NCBI GenBank assembly: GCA_958450365.1
Contig: CAUEEP010000928.1
Location: forward strand, 1,165,501 to 1,229,500
DNA from: Mesorhabditis belari
Lineage: Eukaryota > Nematoda > Chromadorea > Rhabditida > Rhabditidae
Direction of reading: 5' to 3'
Length of the DNA stretch: 64,000 bases
Shown here in pieces: positions 44,701 to 55,800 of the stretch. A model generated the notes under the pieces. That model was not told the origin of the DNA and ran no database searches. It worked only from the letters and a program-made list of their open reading frames with translations. The translations under genes were made by a program, and so were the position numbers. How positions within the stretch are numbered: the stretch's first letter is position 1; every line of letters starts with the position of its first letter.

Positions 44701-47700
44701 AATTTAATCAAAATTTAATCAAATATTAATCAAGGTTCTCTTTTTACTTCAAAATTTGAATGTATTCAATCCACTTTTATAATATTAGGCGTGTGAAAAA
44801 GTAATCCACGTTTTTTATTCTTATTTTTTTTAAATAAATATATCTAAACAATTTTTAATTTTTTGTCAACGATATATAATAGGTTGATGCATAAGTCTTT
44901 TTCATTTTTTTCGTACTTCCGTTAAAAAGTAACAAATGCACCAATTGAACAACGGTTTATTGCATTCGAAAGGCCAATTATTTTTCTGCAAAATGGCATT
45001 AAAACGAGTTTAAAATGTCTTATGTCTAGATTTTTTTGAGAGCCTGAAGTCGGGTAGTCAAAAAAGGCGACGGCTCGATGATGCATTTTAGACGCTTTAG
45101 CTAAGGAAACCAATCTTGATGTTAATAAATAAAAGATAGAGCACAAAAAGTTCGATATTTTTTCAGATTTTCAGAGAAATTGATTCAGCCAATTTCTTTA
45201 TAGAGGTTTTTATAGATTTTTATGATTTTTATAGTTTTTATAGATGGTTTTTGATAGATTTTTATGAAAAACCCGTTTTCACTCTCGAATTTGCTTGAAA
45301 GTGAACCCAAATTGAGTTAAAAAGATGGGAAATTGAACAATAAACACTTTTCATTTAGAGCAAACCATAGGTTAATTGATGACTTTGTTATTTTTCAAAA
45401 GAATGAAAAAGACTTTTGCATCAACCTAATTATAGTTTGTTTTTTGGTTCGGGTTCTTATCAGAATTAATTTTCGATAATTCAAATCCATGAGTGTGCCA
45501 AGCCATTCCTCTTTCTTTTCTTTTTCACTATTTTGCATCCTTTTTCTGCAATCATATGATTTTCTTTTAGTAATCCTCTCTTTTTTGTTCCACCCTTTAC
45601 TAAAATAATAGGTTGATGCATAAGTCTTTTCGTTTTTTTCGTACTTCTGTTAAAAAGTAACAAATTCACGAATTAATCTATAGTTTGCTCTATAAAAAAA
45701 GTGTTTTTTTTGTTCAATTTGCATCTTTTTAAATGAATTTCGGTTCACTTTCAAGCAAATTCGAGAGAGAAAAACGCCTTTTTCGTAAAAATCTCTAAAA
45801 AACTCTACGGAAAAATTGGATGAATGAATTTCTCTGAAATTTTGGCGAAATATCAAACGTTTTGTTTTCTCTATCTTTTATCTATTGACACGAAGATAGG
45901 CTTTCTTTAGCTAAGGTGTCTAAACCTAAGGCTAAGGTGTCATCGAGTTAGCCCTTTTTGACTACCCGACTTCATACTCTCAAGAAAATCCAGGCATTAA
46001 ATATTTTTAAACCCGTTTTAATGTTATTTTGCAGAAAAATAATTGCTTTTTCTAATGAAATCAACCGTAGTTTAATTGGTGCATTTGTTGGCTTGAAACG
46101 GCAGACGAAAAGGAACAAAAACACTTATGCATCAACCTAATATATATCGTTTAAAAGCTTATTTTTTTCCTCTTTCGAATGATATATTTATTTTGTTAAA
46201 AGGACGACAATAAACTACTTTCATTTTAGTTTGTAAATGGTATACACAAGTATCGTTATTCGATCAAATTTGCTTTATGAGTTCAAAAATGGGTTGAAAG
46301 CTGCGGAGGCTGCACATCGAATTCGGAATGCGTTTGGCGAAGACGCCGCTATTGATGATACCGCTAGGTTTTGGTTCCGACGATTCAAAGGTGGTAGTGA
46401 AAGCCTAGAAGATGAACCACGTGGCGGTCGCCCTGAGACCTGTTCTGATGACCAAATAAGACACTGTCTTCTCGAAAACCCTCGTTCAACCTCTTCAGAG
46501 GAAAGCCAGAAGATGAACCACGTGGCGGTCGCCCTGAGATCTGTTCTGATGACCAAATAAGACGCTGTCTTCTCGAAAACCCCGTTCAACCTCTTCAGAG
46601 TGAAAGCCAGAAAATGAACCACGTGGCGGTCGCCCTGAGACCGTTCTGATGACCAAATAAGACACTGCCCGAAAACCCCGTTCAACCTCTTCAGAGGAAA
46701 GCCAGAAAATGACCACGTGGCGGTCGCCCTGAGACCTGTTCTGATGACCAAATAAGACACTGTCTTCTCGAAAACCCTCGTTCAACCTCTTCAGAAGTGA
46801 AAGCCTAGAAAATGAACCACGTGGCGGTCGCCCTGAGACCTGTTCTGATGACCAAATAAGACACTGTCTTCTCGAAAACCCTCGTTCAACCTCTTCAGAA
46901 GTGAAAGCCTAGAAGATGAACCACGTGGCGGTCGCCCTGAGATCTGTTCTGATGACCAAATAAGACACTGTCTTCTTGAAAACCCTCGTTCAACCTCTTC
47001 AGAAATAGGCCTTACATTAAATTGTGATGGGTGAACCGTAAGGAAACGCTTGAATGCCATGAATTTTATCAAAAAGTTGGACAAATGGATACCGCATAAA
47101 CGTTAAAAACGTGGATTACTTTTTCACACACCTAATAGTTTACTTGTTTGTTTTGTTCTGAAAATTACATCTTCAGTTAGCTTACCTCCAGGCAACATTT
47201 GCAAGAGTTGCGAAGGCTGACAAACGCGAGCCGCTTGAAGGCCTAAAATCGTTTTTCGTTTAAGTCACAAAAAAAAAGAATCTAATAGGATCGAATTGTC
47301 ATGTATAAAAGGCATTTAATTGCTTAGAAATATCGTATTTCAAGAGTAAAACCAACCATTTGCCGTCCCATGATTTGATCCACTTTGAGCATTCCCGTCG
47401 ATTGGCTGTAAATGGGAAAAGGGAATAAGATTTTGCTAAACAATGTCTCAGCAATGAAATCACAAATAAATATAAGGCTGGCTTTTAAATTGAAAAGCTT
47501 AAGATTTAGGCTTAAGATTAGGCTTAAATTATCCGATTTTTATTTTCAAACCTTGACGGGACTCATCATTTTCATGCCTTGCGCCGTTTGAGTGACGGTC
47601 ATGCCTGCAAATAAAAAAAAAGATTTCTATTTTCAACTTTACACGTAAATTTATCGATTATTAAACTATTTAACAATTATCCAACAAACCAGGTGCTCCG

Positions 47701-49112
47701 TAGGGTAAAATTTGAATGAATTGCCCGTTCAGTAGCATTTGCGGATTCACAGGCACCAAATGAGAAGGCGCTTTTTGATTGGGTCGGCCTTGCATCTAAA
47801 AAAAAGTTTGATGGAAAATAGTTGATGAAAGAAAAGCTAAGATCAAGCCTGAAATGTGTTCTTTAAAACTCTAGAAAAACGTTAACAATAATATTATCTC
47901 TAAATAAAGCTATCGACCCGACAGCGAAAAGATTACTTATTCAAAAGCCTCGGATAAGAGACGAGAGCCAAAATAAGAGCCAGAATAAGAGCCAGAATTT
48001 TATAGAATGAATGCCAATGCGAAGTTCACTTTACTACTCAGTGATATCAACACTTACTTTTATTTTTGATTGAGGAAAAGTTGTTCCAGTCAATGTTCCG
48101 ATTGTCGTGATCGGAAGATTTTGTCGTTTTTGTGGATTGTTGGTGATTGGTGGTTGGGTAAAGAGAACAATTTGTTGTTGTTGACGATGATGGTGATGAC
48201 CATGAGAAGGATTCGGTTGGTAAACTTGCTGAAAAGAGAATATTATGAAAGATCAACTTGAGAAATCACTTCTTTTCAATTTTTCTTTAACAAACCTGCA
48301 ACTGCATGGGCGCCTGAAACTGTTGTTGTTCTTTAGCGGGCACTGGAAAGATATTGCCGATCTGAAAAATTGAATTGTAAAGAATCAAATGTAAAAGTTG
48401 TTTGAATTCGTTACCGAAGGATTTGCAGTGCTGTTTGCTGGGGGGATTGTTGAAGAAGATGGAGAGGAAGAGGAAGTGGAAGTGGAAGAAGAGCAATGAT
48501 TTCCCGTCAAAATGCTTCGAAGCACTGAAAGACAGCAGAAATTGTAAAAATTCGATTATTTTTTAAAATAATGCTTTGCGTTTCATCCAAAATTTTTGAT
48601 TTTCTAAAATTACATGTACTTATTTCGCTAAGCAATAGAAAATCTTCAAGAATTTTCTATTTTCATGTGTACTTATATAGAAAAAGCAATAGAAAATCTT
48701 CAAGAATGTTTCATCAAGGTTCAATCTTTGAAAAAGCTATATTTTTTATCAAATATAGTTTTATCTATTTGTATTTAATGGATGAATTTAATGGAAATTG
48801 TTGGAAATTCTTTGTGAAAGTCATTTCCCTCATTCTCTAGAGACTTTGTTTGCTTAAAATTACGAAACTCTATTTATTCGTAAGTATAGTTAAAATTTAG
48901 AGTTCGTATTAGTGCTAAAATCACTTGCACAACTTACTATTTGAGGCAGAAATTGCAGGTGAATGAGAGATTTGAGTGGATGATGGAATTGAAGGGATTG
49001 AAGGGATTGATGGGAATGATGGAGTTGATGGGATTGATGGGATTGATGGGATATCTGATCGAGATGTTGAAGAAGATGAAGAACTTTGATGATCTTGGCT
49101 CGTTGTCGACAT
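38782..49112 (-). CDS. Polyhomeotic-like Polycomb protein (HD1, FCS zinc finger, SAM)
   Basis: About 26 exons, roughly 750 residues. The N-terminus (ATG at 49112-49110) is Ser-rich (MSTTSQDHQSSSSSSTSRSD), followed by a Gln/His-rich region (GHHHHRQQQQIVL). An HD1-type motif is at 43035-42766: KHHIDGIVIEESDEKFPLDS, then LLPENVLKKTFPQHIKKI. The FCS zinc finger is split over two exons: MCTFCKNPLNE (near 40750) and YPQFCSKRCVNEFR (near 40420). A C-terminal SAM domain (39973-38782) reads VWKWIRSVTGSDEVANNFKA, EEIDGDSLSMVKNEDLR and FNMKLGPALKLGNCLEEL. This order is that of Polyhomeotic/PHC, the PRC1 subunit that polymerises through SAM. One junction, near 43345-43250, did not give a clean phase. Introns hold several transposons. 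Confidence 0.85.
38986..39615. mobile_element. foldback TIR element in the SAM-domain intron
   Basis: Ends ggctagtttccgcaactttt and its reverse complement, flanked by TA (38984-38985 and 39616-39617). The middle is a tandem array of ttgcgcaacaggatcatt-type units in both orientations. No protein. It is inserted between the two exons of the SAM domain. Confidence 0.8.
40909..41794. mobile_element. palindromic element with cagggtgtccgg end, Tc1/mariner type
   Basis: Long inverted arms: 40909-41160 pairs with 41475-41794. Each arm contains an agctcaaaag microsatellite in mirror orientation, and the left end is cagggtgtccgg. The right end lacks the last few bases. The left edge is next to TA. It lies in a Polyhomeotic intron and has no coding capacity. 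Confidence 0.78.
43533..43607 (-). other. tRNA-like relic in a Polyhomeotic intron
   Basis: The minus strand reads tagctcagtggtagagc (D-arm) and gagggttcaactccccctc (T-arm region). The acceptor ends do not pair (tcctcga against cgggtcc) and I cannot fold a proper anticodon stem. Probably a pseudogene. Confidence 0.5.
43659..43988. mobile_element. hAT-like palindromic element, copy 3
   Basis: A 330-bp foldback with the same gtgggacaaatgcgacc ends, flanked by gggaaatc at 43651-43658 and 43989-43996. It lies in a Polyhomeotic intron on the 5' side of the tRNA-like relic. Confidence 0.88.
44879..46139. mobile_element. two head-to-head copies of a second mariner-like MITE
   Basis: Each copy is about 530-550 bp with ends taggttgatgcataagtc and gcatcaaccta: copy one 44879-45431, copy two 45609-46139. 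Copy two is inverted relative to copy one, so together with a 180-bp spacer they make a 1.26-kb imperfect inverted repeat. They sit inside the larger mariner upstream of its transposase. Confidence 0.8.
46237..47100 (+). pseudogene. mariner transposase fragment with six-copy internal tandem repeat
   Basis: The N-terminal region reads NLLYEFKNGLKAAEAAHRIR and WFRRFKGGSESLEDEPRGGR, the mariner HTH pair and linker. From 46400 to 47007 a ~100-bp segment of this coding region is repeated six times (the gaaccacgtggcggtcgccc block occurs at about 46414, 46515, 46615, 46711, 46814 and 46918), with small indels that wreck the frame. The sequence then jumps to KKLDKWIPHKR and ends. All catalytic Asp motifs are absent. 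Confidence 0.85.
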
Positions 49113-49324
49113 TTTCCCTTAAAGGGATTAACGATAAAAAAAAAGCAAACTAAAAAGACTCTTAGGTAAACATGGAACAATGGAAAAGTAGTTGCAACGG
49201 ATGAAAGAAAATTTTGTGTTTTGAGAAATCTCTCCAACTTGGCATATCAAAAGTAGTGTCTCTTTCACTTTTCCATAAAAATAATTACATTTTGTATTTG
49301 TTTGTATTTGATTGTATTTGATTG

Positions 49325-49735
49325 TATTTGATTGTATTTGATCATTAGATTGATGATCATTAGAATGATGATCATTAGAATGATGATCATTAGAATGATG
49401 ATCATTAGATTGATGATCATTAGAATGATGATCATTAGAATGATGATCATTAGATCATTAGATTGATGATCATTAGATTGATGATCATTAGATTGATGAT
49501 CATTAGATTGATGATCATTAGATTGATGATTATTAGATTGATGATTATTAGATTGATGATTATTAGATTGATGATTATTAGATTGATGATCATTAGATCA
49601 TTAGATTGATGATCATTAGATCATTAGATTGATGATCATTAGATTGATGATTATTAGATTGATGATTATTAGATTGATGATCATTAGATCATTAGATTGA
49701 TGATTATTAGATCATTAGATTGATTCATTAGAGCC
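49325..49735. repeat. minisatellite, attgatgatcattag units
   Basis: About 25 copies of a 15-bp unit containing the palindrome tgatca, with variants (tgattatt, ttagatca). It lies 213 nt or more upstream of the Polyhomeotic start codon. Confidence 0.9.
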
Positions 49736-49920
49736 CAAAGATTCCGAGTCAGTCGGCTATTGAATAAAGTGTTTTTAGTTCAAGTGAGATCAGATATCTC
49801 AAAACAAGAAATAACGTGTCTTGAGTGAAGAGTACCAAGCACGCAAAGAATATTTCTTTACAGATCATTAGATCATTAGATTATTAGAATTTATATTTTG
49901 ATCAATTAGATTCAATGAGT

Positions 49921-49973
49921 TTTCTTTGCTTTTCTTTGCTTTTCTTTGCTTTTCTTTGCTTTTCTTTGCTTTT
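49921..49973. repeat. short array of tttctttgct units
   Basis: Five copies of a 10-bp unit upstream of the Polyhomeotic gene. Confidence 0.85.
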
Positions 49974-50829
49974 AAATAAATCCTTTTCACAACTTACCCC
50001 TCTTCTCCTAATTTAACACGTCAATCCCTTCATTCTCTACTTTTTTCTTGATTTCAAATATTTTCCCATTTGCAATTGCGTTTGCAAATCTCAAAAATCT
50101 CAATGTCCCTCATTGTGGAAAAAAAGATGGCGGGAATCCCTTCAGAAAAAAAAAATGGAGAAAAGGAAACAGGAGGAGGGTCAATGTGTAAAGAAAAGAT
50201 TGAGAAAAGAAAGGGGAAAAGGGGTGATAAATTGAGATGAAATCAGAAAAGATCAAGGAAAAATGAAAATGAAAATCGAATAGACAAACGAAGATGAATG
50301 TGTTGAATGTGAATGGAGGGGGAGATTTTCTCGAGTCCAAATGACCAGTGTTTGTCTCTTCGTGGACCCCTCTTTATCCCCTCTTTATCCCCCAATCACC
50401 CCATCAAACACTTCTTTCCACCCAACTGTCTATACCTGAAAATAAAATCTTATTTGAAAACTTTTTAGGAAAAAGTCAAAGATTTCAATTTTCTTTCTTC
50501 ACAAAGTACTGTAGAAATTGTTTATCGATTGTTTTTTTGATATCTCTAAATTCTCCTGTAAATAAAAGCTTGTTAAATCAAAAAATTGCTAAGAATTTTA
50601 GCTTTAATTGTTTAAGAAAGAAAAGAAAGGAATCTATATTGTAAGTTTAAGAAAAATATTATATAAAACGATGGAGAGAAAAGTGGGGGAAAGGCCACAT
50701 TTGGAGAGGCGATGCGGTTGCGTTGCGGGGGGAAGAGGGAAGAGAAGGGGAAACGGGAAGCGCCAATGGGGGAAGGAGAAGGGATGAACGGGGTGGGGAA
50801 GACGAGCCAATCAACGATTGAGGGGAGTT

Positions 50830-51008
50830 AACAGGGAAATCGAGAGAGAAAACGATTCATCTGGTGACATCGACGGAATGGGAAGCGGTTTCTCTTCTTT
50901 GATCACAAATAAAGAAGGAATAAATGGTGGTGGTGTAAATGGAGGGAAGAGGGATTTCAAGAAAAACTCGCTGAATATTGAACACCTAGAGAAGGCAGTA
51001 ATGATGGT
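50830..51008 (+). CDS. candidate exon, unrecognised
   Basis: An open frame with a coding-like composition: NREIERENDSSGDIDGMGSG, SLITNKEGINGGGVNGG, and FKKNSLNIEHLEKAVMM, ending at a possible gtactt donor. The first ATG is at 50878. No partner exon was found and it resembles no family I know. It may be nothing. Confidence 0.25.
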
Positions 51009-51084
51009 ACTTACACAATCGGTTGATGAATTAGAGAACACTTCTAGAATTAGAGAACACTTCTAGAATTAAAGAACACTTCTA

Positions 51085-51606
51085 TTGGGTTGGGGAGAAT
51101 GAGTCGGCGCCGAAAATCAAAAAAATGTCTAAAACTTCTAGCAGCCTTCGTCAAGTAATATGCGTTTGATATCAGTAGAATGGTTAACTAATTCTCTACA
51201 AAATGACATTTAAAAGAAAATTCAAACAGCGCCTCCGCTCAAGAAAAAGCCATTTTTTCACAAAAACTACAAACTGTCATCTAGAAAAAAACCATTGGTG
51301 GGATCTTCCTGCAAATTTGGCAACTTAAGTAATTGAATGTGCTCTATCTTTTTTATATAAACACCAAAGAAGGTTTATGTGAAAGAAACTGTTCAAATGA
51401 TGAGTCGGACTCTTTTGCCATTTTAACCAGCTGCGTTTGGAAGTTCATAAACTCCACGAAAGAAAAGCTTTGTGGAATCTCTCAAAAGTGATTTTGTAGA
51501 GAAATAGTGGATCCTTTTGATGAAACCAAACGTATGTTTAAAGAAGGCTTTATGTGTGCAAAAAGTCCCTTTAAAGTTGGGCGCCGACTCATTCTCCCCA
51601 ACCCAA
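51085..51606. mobile_element. TIR element with ttgggttggggagaatgag ends
   Basis: A 522-bp element bounded by ttgggttggggagaatgag and its reverse complement, flanked by TA at 51083-51084 and 51607-51608. The flanks on both sides carry the same agaattagagaacacttc repeat, so it is inserted in a small tandem array. Frames inside look like noise. Superfamily unknown; the TA site suggests Tc1/mariner. Confidence 0.82.
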
Positions 51607-52199
51607 TAGAATTAGAGAACACTTCATGCTCAACGAGAGTGAGCTTTATGCAAGAGATGGTCAGATTTAACCTTCAACTATGGATTGATGTCTCTCTTTG
51701 AGTTCTTACTCACACCATCGTTTACAAGTAAAAGATTCAATCATCATTGTAAATACAATTCGAATCTTTAATCCAAAGTGATAAAAACGCTTTTTTTTTT
51801 GTACGCTTTTTAAGTGAGGATAAAGAAAAGAAAAAAAAGCTGAAGCAACATTTAACTTAAAAATAAAAGAAAACAAAAAAATAGGTACACTATTCAAATT
51901 ATATATAGATATATATGCTTTATTCAGTTGAATAGCTCCAAAACAAGAACACAATAATCACCCAGGACACCACTCAAAACACACCCAAAAGATACCTTTT
52001 TAGATATACCTCAAGAAAGAATCACAGAGCAGTTAAATGAATTGCCGAAATTGCGGCTTTAAATCTAGTCATGGTGAGAATATCACGAACAATGAGAGGG
52101 TAAAAAGGTTCCACAATTTTATAATTCGATTAAAAAAGAAACAAAAATTCAAGAGAATTCAAGAGAATTCTTAAAATTTGAATAAAAACATTTACAGGA

Positions 52200-52350
52200 T
52201 ACGGGTATTTGTAATATTACTTTCAAGTATTACTAAAGTTACTTTAAAGTATTTGTAATATTACTTTAAAGTATTACTTAAAGTTCTTTAAAGTATTAAT
52301 AAAGTTACTTTAAAGTACTACTAAAATTACTTTAAAGTATTATTTAAAGT
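52200..52350. repeat. tandem array, actttaaagtatt units
   Basis: About nine imperfect units built on tactttaaagta, itself palindromic. It is upstream of the carboxypeptidase. Confidence 0.8.
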
Positions 52351-52803
52351 ATTTTTAGTTAGAATTTTGTAAATTTGGTATCATTTTTGTTAACTTTATC
52401 TTTAAACAATAGTTTTGCAAGTTTTCTTCAATGAAAATTATTCCAGATGATTGTTCGGATGTTTCAGTTTTTTTAGATTTTCCTTTTAATACATGCTTGT
52501 GAAAAGTTTCACTGCAAAATCACTTCTGAATCTTCTCAAAGTTTTCAATTTTATGATACATTTCTTTTGTCACAAAATTTGATGATTGGATAATCTGGGA
52601 ATTGGTTGTAAAAAAAAGGACATTTCTTAAGGGAAAAAGAGGGAAAATGGGATAAGAGGTGACTCCGCCCATTCCTTTTCCCATTCCTTTTCCCATTCCT
52701 TTTCCCCATTTCTTTGTCTCTTCCTCTTTTTCGTAAATCTAAACCTTTGACCCAATCCGCCAGTTTTGCTTTTCATTTCCGACATCGAACTGACGACGAA
52801 ACA

Positions 52804-55800
52804 ATGCTACCGTTGTTAATATTCGGACTATTTCTCACGCTTGCTAGGTTTCTTTTAGTTTGAGCTTTGTGTTGATTAATATTTGTAACATATCATGCCT
52901 GCAAGAGTAGCCGTAACGTCAAAAAAAGACAACTTTATTATAAAGTTTTAAAGTTAAGTCGAGTTTTCATTTTTTTCAATCCAAACCACAACAAAACTTT
53001 GCTAACTATAAGCTCTTTTGAAAGCTGTTTTTAAAAATTATAAGCTCTAGATATTTATAAAGATAAATAAAATAAACAGTAAGCCCAGTAAGTAAGATAA
53101 AGTAATTAAGATAAAGTAAGTAAGATAAAGTAATTAAGATAAAGTAAGTAAGATAAAGTAAGGAAGATAAAGTAAGGAAGATAAAGTAATTAAGATAAAG
53201 TAATTAAGATAAAGTAATTAAGATAAAGTAAGTAAGTAAAGTAAGTAAGATAAAGTAAGTAAGATAAAGTAAGGAAGATAAAGTAATTAAGATAAAGTAA
53301 TTAAGATAAAGTAAGTAAGATAAAGTAATTAAGATAAAGTAAGTAAGATAAAGTAAGTAAGATAAAGTAAGTAAGATAAAGTAATTAAGATAAAGTAAGT
53401 AAGATAAAGAGTAAGCCCCGAAATTACAATATTTTCTAATCCATTCAACTTTTTACGATTTTCAGAACTGAAGAGATCAAAACCCTTCCCGGTGTCTCGT
53501 GGGAACTCGGCTTTAAACATTATTCCGGTTTTTTCAAAGTCTCCGACAATCATTTTCTTCATTATTGGTAAATTTCTTGATTCAATTTAAATACTAAAAA
53601 AGCATATTGATATAAGAAAAGCAATCATTTCACAATGTGATTCTTTTGAGAATGCAAATCAAATGAGAAAATGAGAAAATGATGAGAAATGTCAACATAA
53701 ACTTTGTTAATCTTCTTTGTATGGCAAAAATTGAAATGATCTTAAGAACAGGTCACTAAATAAATTGAAATGAAATGAGTTTCCAGGTTTGTTGAGTCAC
53801 AAAATGATCCGGTGAAAGATCCAGTGATCTTTTGGTTCAATGGAGGACCTGGATGCTCGTCTCTTGATGGTAGTTTTTAAAAGAACCAAACATAAGCAAT
53901 AATCAACTAAGTACTATATTATATTATAAAGTAAAATTATGAATGAAATAGGTCTTCTCAATGAGATGGGCCCATATGTGGCGAATTTGGATGGGAAAAC
54001 GTTGAGAAAAAATGAGTACTCTTGGAATAAGGTGGGCATTGTTTTACGTAGAATTTCTTAAGCAAAAGAAAAAAAAAACTTTTAGATCTAGAATAAAGAC
54101 CAGTCATGGACAAAAGTCTTTTAACGTTGGTTTTTAGAAGTTTGTTCTTTGTATATCTTGGTCCAAATCCGAGCAATTTGCAAACGGTTAAAAGATTTAA
54201 AGAGCTTATTATCTCTAATTTTAACATTACAAAAAGATGGATTTGACAATTTATCAGTTGTCATGAACTTTTTAATAAAACAAAAATTGAGCCAAAAATT
54301 GATGGACAAAAGTCTTTTAACATGTGAGCAAAACATTATGAAAATCAATACTTAGTAGGTCCTCCGCGAGCCGCAATTACTGCTTGAATTTTCCTTGGCT
54401 GTCAACCAGATCACGTAGAATTTGGGGTCCAATAGTTGTCTTTTTTAATAAAACAATAAACCGTGTTCAACTTGTGTCTGCTCCTCCCTATAGTCCTGAT
54501 TTGAATGTGATCGAGAACTTACGGGCGCTTGTGAAGTCGAGATTGAAGGGGAGACTATTCGGATCAAAAGTGGAGCTTTGGTATTTCATCCGTCGAGTCT
54601 GGACAACTATTGGACCCCAAATTCTACGTGATCTGGTTGACAGCATGCCAAGGAGAATTCAAGCAGTAATTGCGGCTCGCGGAGGACCTACTAAGTATTG
54701 ATTTTCATAATGTTTTGCTCACATGTTACTTTTGTCCTTTTGTCCATCAATTTTTGGCTCAATTTTTGTTTTATTAAAAAGTTCATGACACCTGATAAAT
54801 TCTCAAATCCATCTTTTTAGTTTTCTGCATTTTTCAAAGGTCTGTTACTGTCTTTTTCTGAAAAGAAAACCCCAACTATAGACTGTAATCAATAAAAGAC
54901 CTTTGAAAAATGCAAAAAAAACTACAGAAAACGCTTAAGAACATATATTAAGCATTTTTATATTATTTTTCAATCTATATAAGACGTATTATTGTTCAAT
55001 CTATATAAGATTTAGATTGAATCTAAATCGGACGTCCGATATAGACTGTAATCTAAATTGGACGTCCGCGATAAGTTCAATCTAAATCGAACACAACATA
55101 TACAAAGAACAAACTTCTAAAAACCAACGTTAAAAGACTTTTGTCCATGACTGTACTCGAAAATCTAAATTGATTGCAATTCCCGTTTAGCTCGCTTCCG
55201 TTGTCTACATCGAGTCGCCGGCTGGTGTTGGCTATTCCTATTCGAACAATGGAAATATTAGCACAAATGATGATCAAGTAAAAGGATTTCAAACATATCA
55301 ACATATTAAGAGATTTATTTTTTCATATTTCAAGAAAAACTTAATCTTTTAGATAAATATCTAAAATTTGTAGACCTCAGCTGAGAACTATGAGGCGGTC
55401 AAGACTTTCTTCAAGACTTTCCCCCAATTCCGCAATCAACCGACTTTCATTATGGGTGAATCGTATGGAGGAGTTTGTTTTGAGATTTACCATATTTATA
55501 TAATAATAGACAATCGTCAGTATTTAGACATTTACCGTAAATACTCGCAGTCGCAGTCGTAAATACTCGTAAATACTCGCAGTCGTGTCGCAAAAGTTTT
55601 TTTAGTAATTTCGTTTTTTTTTTAAAGCGTCTTTGATATCAATGCGCTTTTCATATCAAAAAGATAACGCTGAATTTCAGCTATTTTTTGATACCCTGGC
55701 GCATATTGTAGCTTAAAGCAGTGTCGAGAGAAACGCGTTCAAAGCTAGACAACACAAAGCTAGACTACACAAAGCTAGACTACACAAAGCTAGACTACAC

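Larger units (their letters stand above)
44785..47135 (+). mobile_element. mariner element with nested copies and an internal array
   Basis: Ends ttaggcgtgtgaaaaagtaa and the reverse complement ttactttttcacacacctaa, flanked by TA at 44783-44784 and 47136-47137. It carries an N-terminal transposase fragment at 46237 and the motif KKLDKWIPHKR at 47061-47096. Most of the catalytic half is missing. It fills one Polyhomeotic intron. Confidence 0.85.

Noticed and set aside
46275..47084. Long minus-strand frames across the mariner array
   Set aside because: They are the reverse strand of the six-copy transposase repeat; no coding signal of their own.
35744..49112. H1 and Polyhomeotic as a functional chromatin cluster
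   Set aside because: They are convergent, separated by a dead mariner and 1.6 kb, and nothing shows shared control; proximity is probably chance.
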